Source: Muribaculum sp. (GTDB lineage: Bacteria; Bacteroidota; Bacteroidia; Bacteroidales; Muribaculaceae). From it: a stretch of 32,054 nucleotides of DNA. The notes beneath the pieces were generated by a model, which worked only from the letters and a program-made list of their open reading frames with translations, was not told the DNA's origin and did no database searches. Every line of letters starts with the position of its first letter. The first letter of the stretch is position 1. The stretch is from NCBI GenBank assembly GCA_023667055.1, contig JAMPAV010000022.1:1-32054 (forward strand), read 5' to 3'. Both the position numbers and the translations under genes were made by a program. Below are positions 31,000 through 32,054 of the stretch, piece by piece.

Positions 31000-31191
31000 C
31001 TATTTCATAAAATTTTGAATCTCCTTGCCGATGAACTTGAAAGGCTGGCCGGAGTTGCCGGTGCCGAGGTCTGCGATGACCGCGCCGTAGGGGTAGTAGG
31101 CTGTGGTCTGCCCGATGGCTCCGGTCGAGCCGTTGATGACGGCTCGGTTGTTGCCGAAACTCAGGAAATATTCATTAACGTTTCTTTGCAC
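31000..31191 (-). pseudogene. Orphan Rhs-core fragment
   Basis: The reading frame EYFLSFGNNRAVI, then TAYYPYGAVIADL and GQPFKFIGKE is the end of an RHS-repeat-associated core (normally TDHLGNNR, then YYPYG and KFNGKE). Only about 55 residues remain: homology begins at the stop of the lipoprotein upstream (31175) and ends abruptly after GKEIQNFMK, three bases from the yifB stop. No credible start codon. Such displaced core fragments are left by exchange of Rhs C-terminal cassettes. Confidence 0.7.
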
Positions 31192-31624
31192 GTTTCAAAA
31201 CTTTCTCATTTAACTTCAATTTATTCTTCCCTTTCTTCGACAAATACATATTCAATCTTTCAAGATAAGTGTCACCGCTAAGTAGTCGATCTGTATCCTT
31301 GAATTTTGAGTCAATATATTGAAAAGACAATAAAATGAAGTCTTGATATTCGTACCAATGTCCTTTGCCAAAGGTGTTTGGACATTCGTATTTGTTAAAA
31401 TGATTTGGTCTGTCGAATCTATAGTATCTAAAGGTACTGTCTTTAAATAATTCTAAGTGTATATCGCCATGTAGGTATCCATGATAATTTTTTAATCGAT
31501 GATCTCTTTTAACAAGATAAAAATACTCACCATCATAGTTGATTGTTTTATTCCTTTGAGTAGTCACACAAGAACTTAAAGGAATGATTGTAAGAGAAAT
31601 TAAAATTATACACAATATTTTCAT
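31175..31624 (-). CDS. Lipoprotein, putative immunity to the Rhs toxin
   Basis: 149 residues with a lipoprotein signal (MKILCIILISLTIIPLSSC, lipobox LSSC). The mature part is aromatic- and charge-rich (DGEYFYLVKRDHRLKNYHG, then FGKGHWYEYQDFILLSFQYI) and ends in a strongly basic tail (KKGKNKLKLNEKVLKRAKKR). No family is recognised. Its ATG overlaps the stop of the Rhs toxin end (ATGA), the normal place for the immunity gene of a polymorphic toxin. Envelope location would fit neutralising a toxin that arrives or acts in the periplasm. Low GC, as is usual for such cassettes. Immunity function is inference from position. Confidence 0.65.
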   Translation of the reverse strand: MKILCIILISLTIIPLSSCVTTQRNKTINYDGEYFYLVKRDHRLKNYHGYLHGDIHLELFKDSTFRYYRFDRPNHFNKYECPNTFGKGHWYEYQDFILLSFQYIDSKFKDTDRLLSGDTYLERLNMYLSKKGKNKLKLNEKVLKRAKKR

Positions 31625-32054
31625 CTTTTGACATGATAATTTGTTACGTGTCGTACAAGATTGCTTGAACCTATGAAATACAATAATGAATGAATGGTAG
31701 GATACACTATTGGCAAAATAAATGCAGGGGAATTTATGCCAACACTACCTTGTGCAGTCTTGTTGTCATCTCCCATCGAATAAATCATCTTACCGTTATA
31801 TACTATCCCTGAGACCCAGGTGCAATTTATACTGTTGATTGAGTTAACTGACATTTGAGGATTCAGACCAATGATGGATGACGGATTATATGCATATTGT
31901 GATTTATAGGCATAAGTTTCGTCCACCAAATCCGTTAATGCCGGATTTCCATTTTCTTTTGAAAAAACGATGTCACCGGATTCAAATTGACCAGCGTGCG
32001 TTACCTCATGCACAAAGTTTGCCTTGTCGGTGTAATTGATATCAATGATGTCGC
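31621..32054 (-). CDS. C-terminal part of Rhs-type toxin, zincin-like (partial)
   Basis: The frame stays open to the window edge, so the 5' part lies outside; only the last 144 residues are seen. HEVTHAGQF is an HExxH zinc-binding motif, and DLVDETYAYKSQYAYNP about 24 residues later supplies a probable Glu ligand, the layout of zincin toxin domains at Rhs C-termini in Bacteroidetes. A hydrophobic SPAFILPIVYPTIHSLLYFI segment precedes the end. It is followed by an overlapping lipoprotein gene and an orphan Rhs-core fragment, which supports the Rhs reading. The main Rhs repeats are not visible here, so that part is inference. Confidence 0.65.
   Translation of the reverse strand, partial: DIIDINYTDKANFVHEVTHAGQFESGDIVFSKENGNPALTDLVDETYAYKSQYAYNPSSIIGLNPQMSVNSINSINCTWVSGIVYNGKMIYSMGDDNKTAQGSVGINSPAFILPIVYPTIHSLLYFIGSSNLVRHVTNYHVKR

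Overview
The window reads as a chromosomal segment of a gut-type Bacteroidales bacterium, with Muribaculaceae-like organisms the best guess. Evidence is the promoter style (TTTG, 19-20 bases, TAnnTTTG), weak or absent Shine-Dalgarno sites, and Bacteroidetes-specific protein families (PCMD, DUF4294, a DUF4369/TlpA-like lipoprotein, a T9SS-like C-terminal tail). The family-level assignment is inference; no ribosomal marker is present.

Layout. (1) 1-3640 is the end of an integrative or phage-like element. It has a one-TM protein, three small overlapping minus-strand genes, a divergent HTH repressor separated from them by a palindromic operator, a packed operon with an Mrr-type endonuclease, and a terminal 3' fragment of a tRNA-Pro gene that looks like an attachment-site scar. 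(2) 3640-6880, minus strand, holds an NhaC-type antiporter, a DUF115/MAF-like glycan protein and an SDR-family protein lacking the usual catalytic Tyr. (3) 6880-14045 is mostly conserved core: an exported YD-repeat-like protein, tRNA-Asp, TatD and PCMD genes, then dapB-lepB-wbqC-DUF4294.

(4) 14114-20916, minus strand, is a nonulosonic (sialic/legionaminic-type) acid locus: a SemiSWEET transporter, neuB and neuC, with neuA separated from them by about 3.6 kb. That gap carries a DUF4143 ATPase and a two-gene module of an ABC/OLD-like ATPase with a small PD-(D/E)XK-like protein. The latter is the best candidate here for an undescribed defence system. Four 33-bp tandem repeats, copies of the neuC 3' end, mark one edge of the interruption. 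(5) 21091-21927 is an ORF6N/KilA-N-type protein behind a 45-bp palindromic promoter. (6) 22045-28050 is a carbohydrate catabolic operon: GH43-like, GH31, mannonate dehydratase (uxuA) and a YhcH/YjgK-family protein. (7) 28200-30996 holds a lipoprotein probably made from a leaderless mRNA, and a YifB/ComM ATPase. (8) 31000-32054, minus strand, is the tail of an Rhs polymorphic-toxin locus: a zinc-metallopeptidase-like toxin end running off the window, a putative immunity lipoprotein and an orphan Rhs-core fragment.

A pervasive oddity is the set of heptanucleotide arrays (TTAACYC/CTAAACY and complements) that fill short gaps between genes, in two cases running exactly from one gene's stop codon to the next gene's start.
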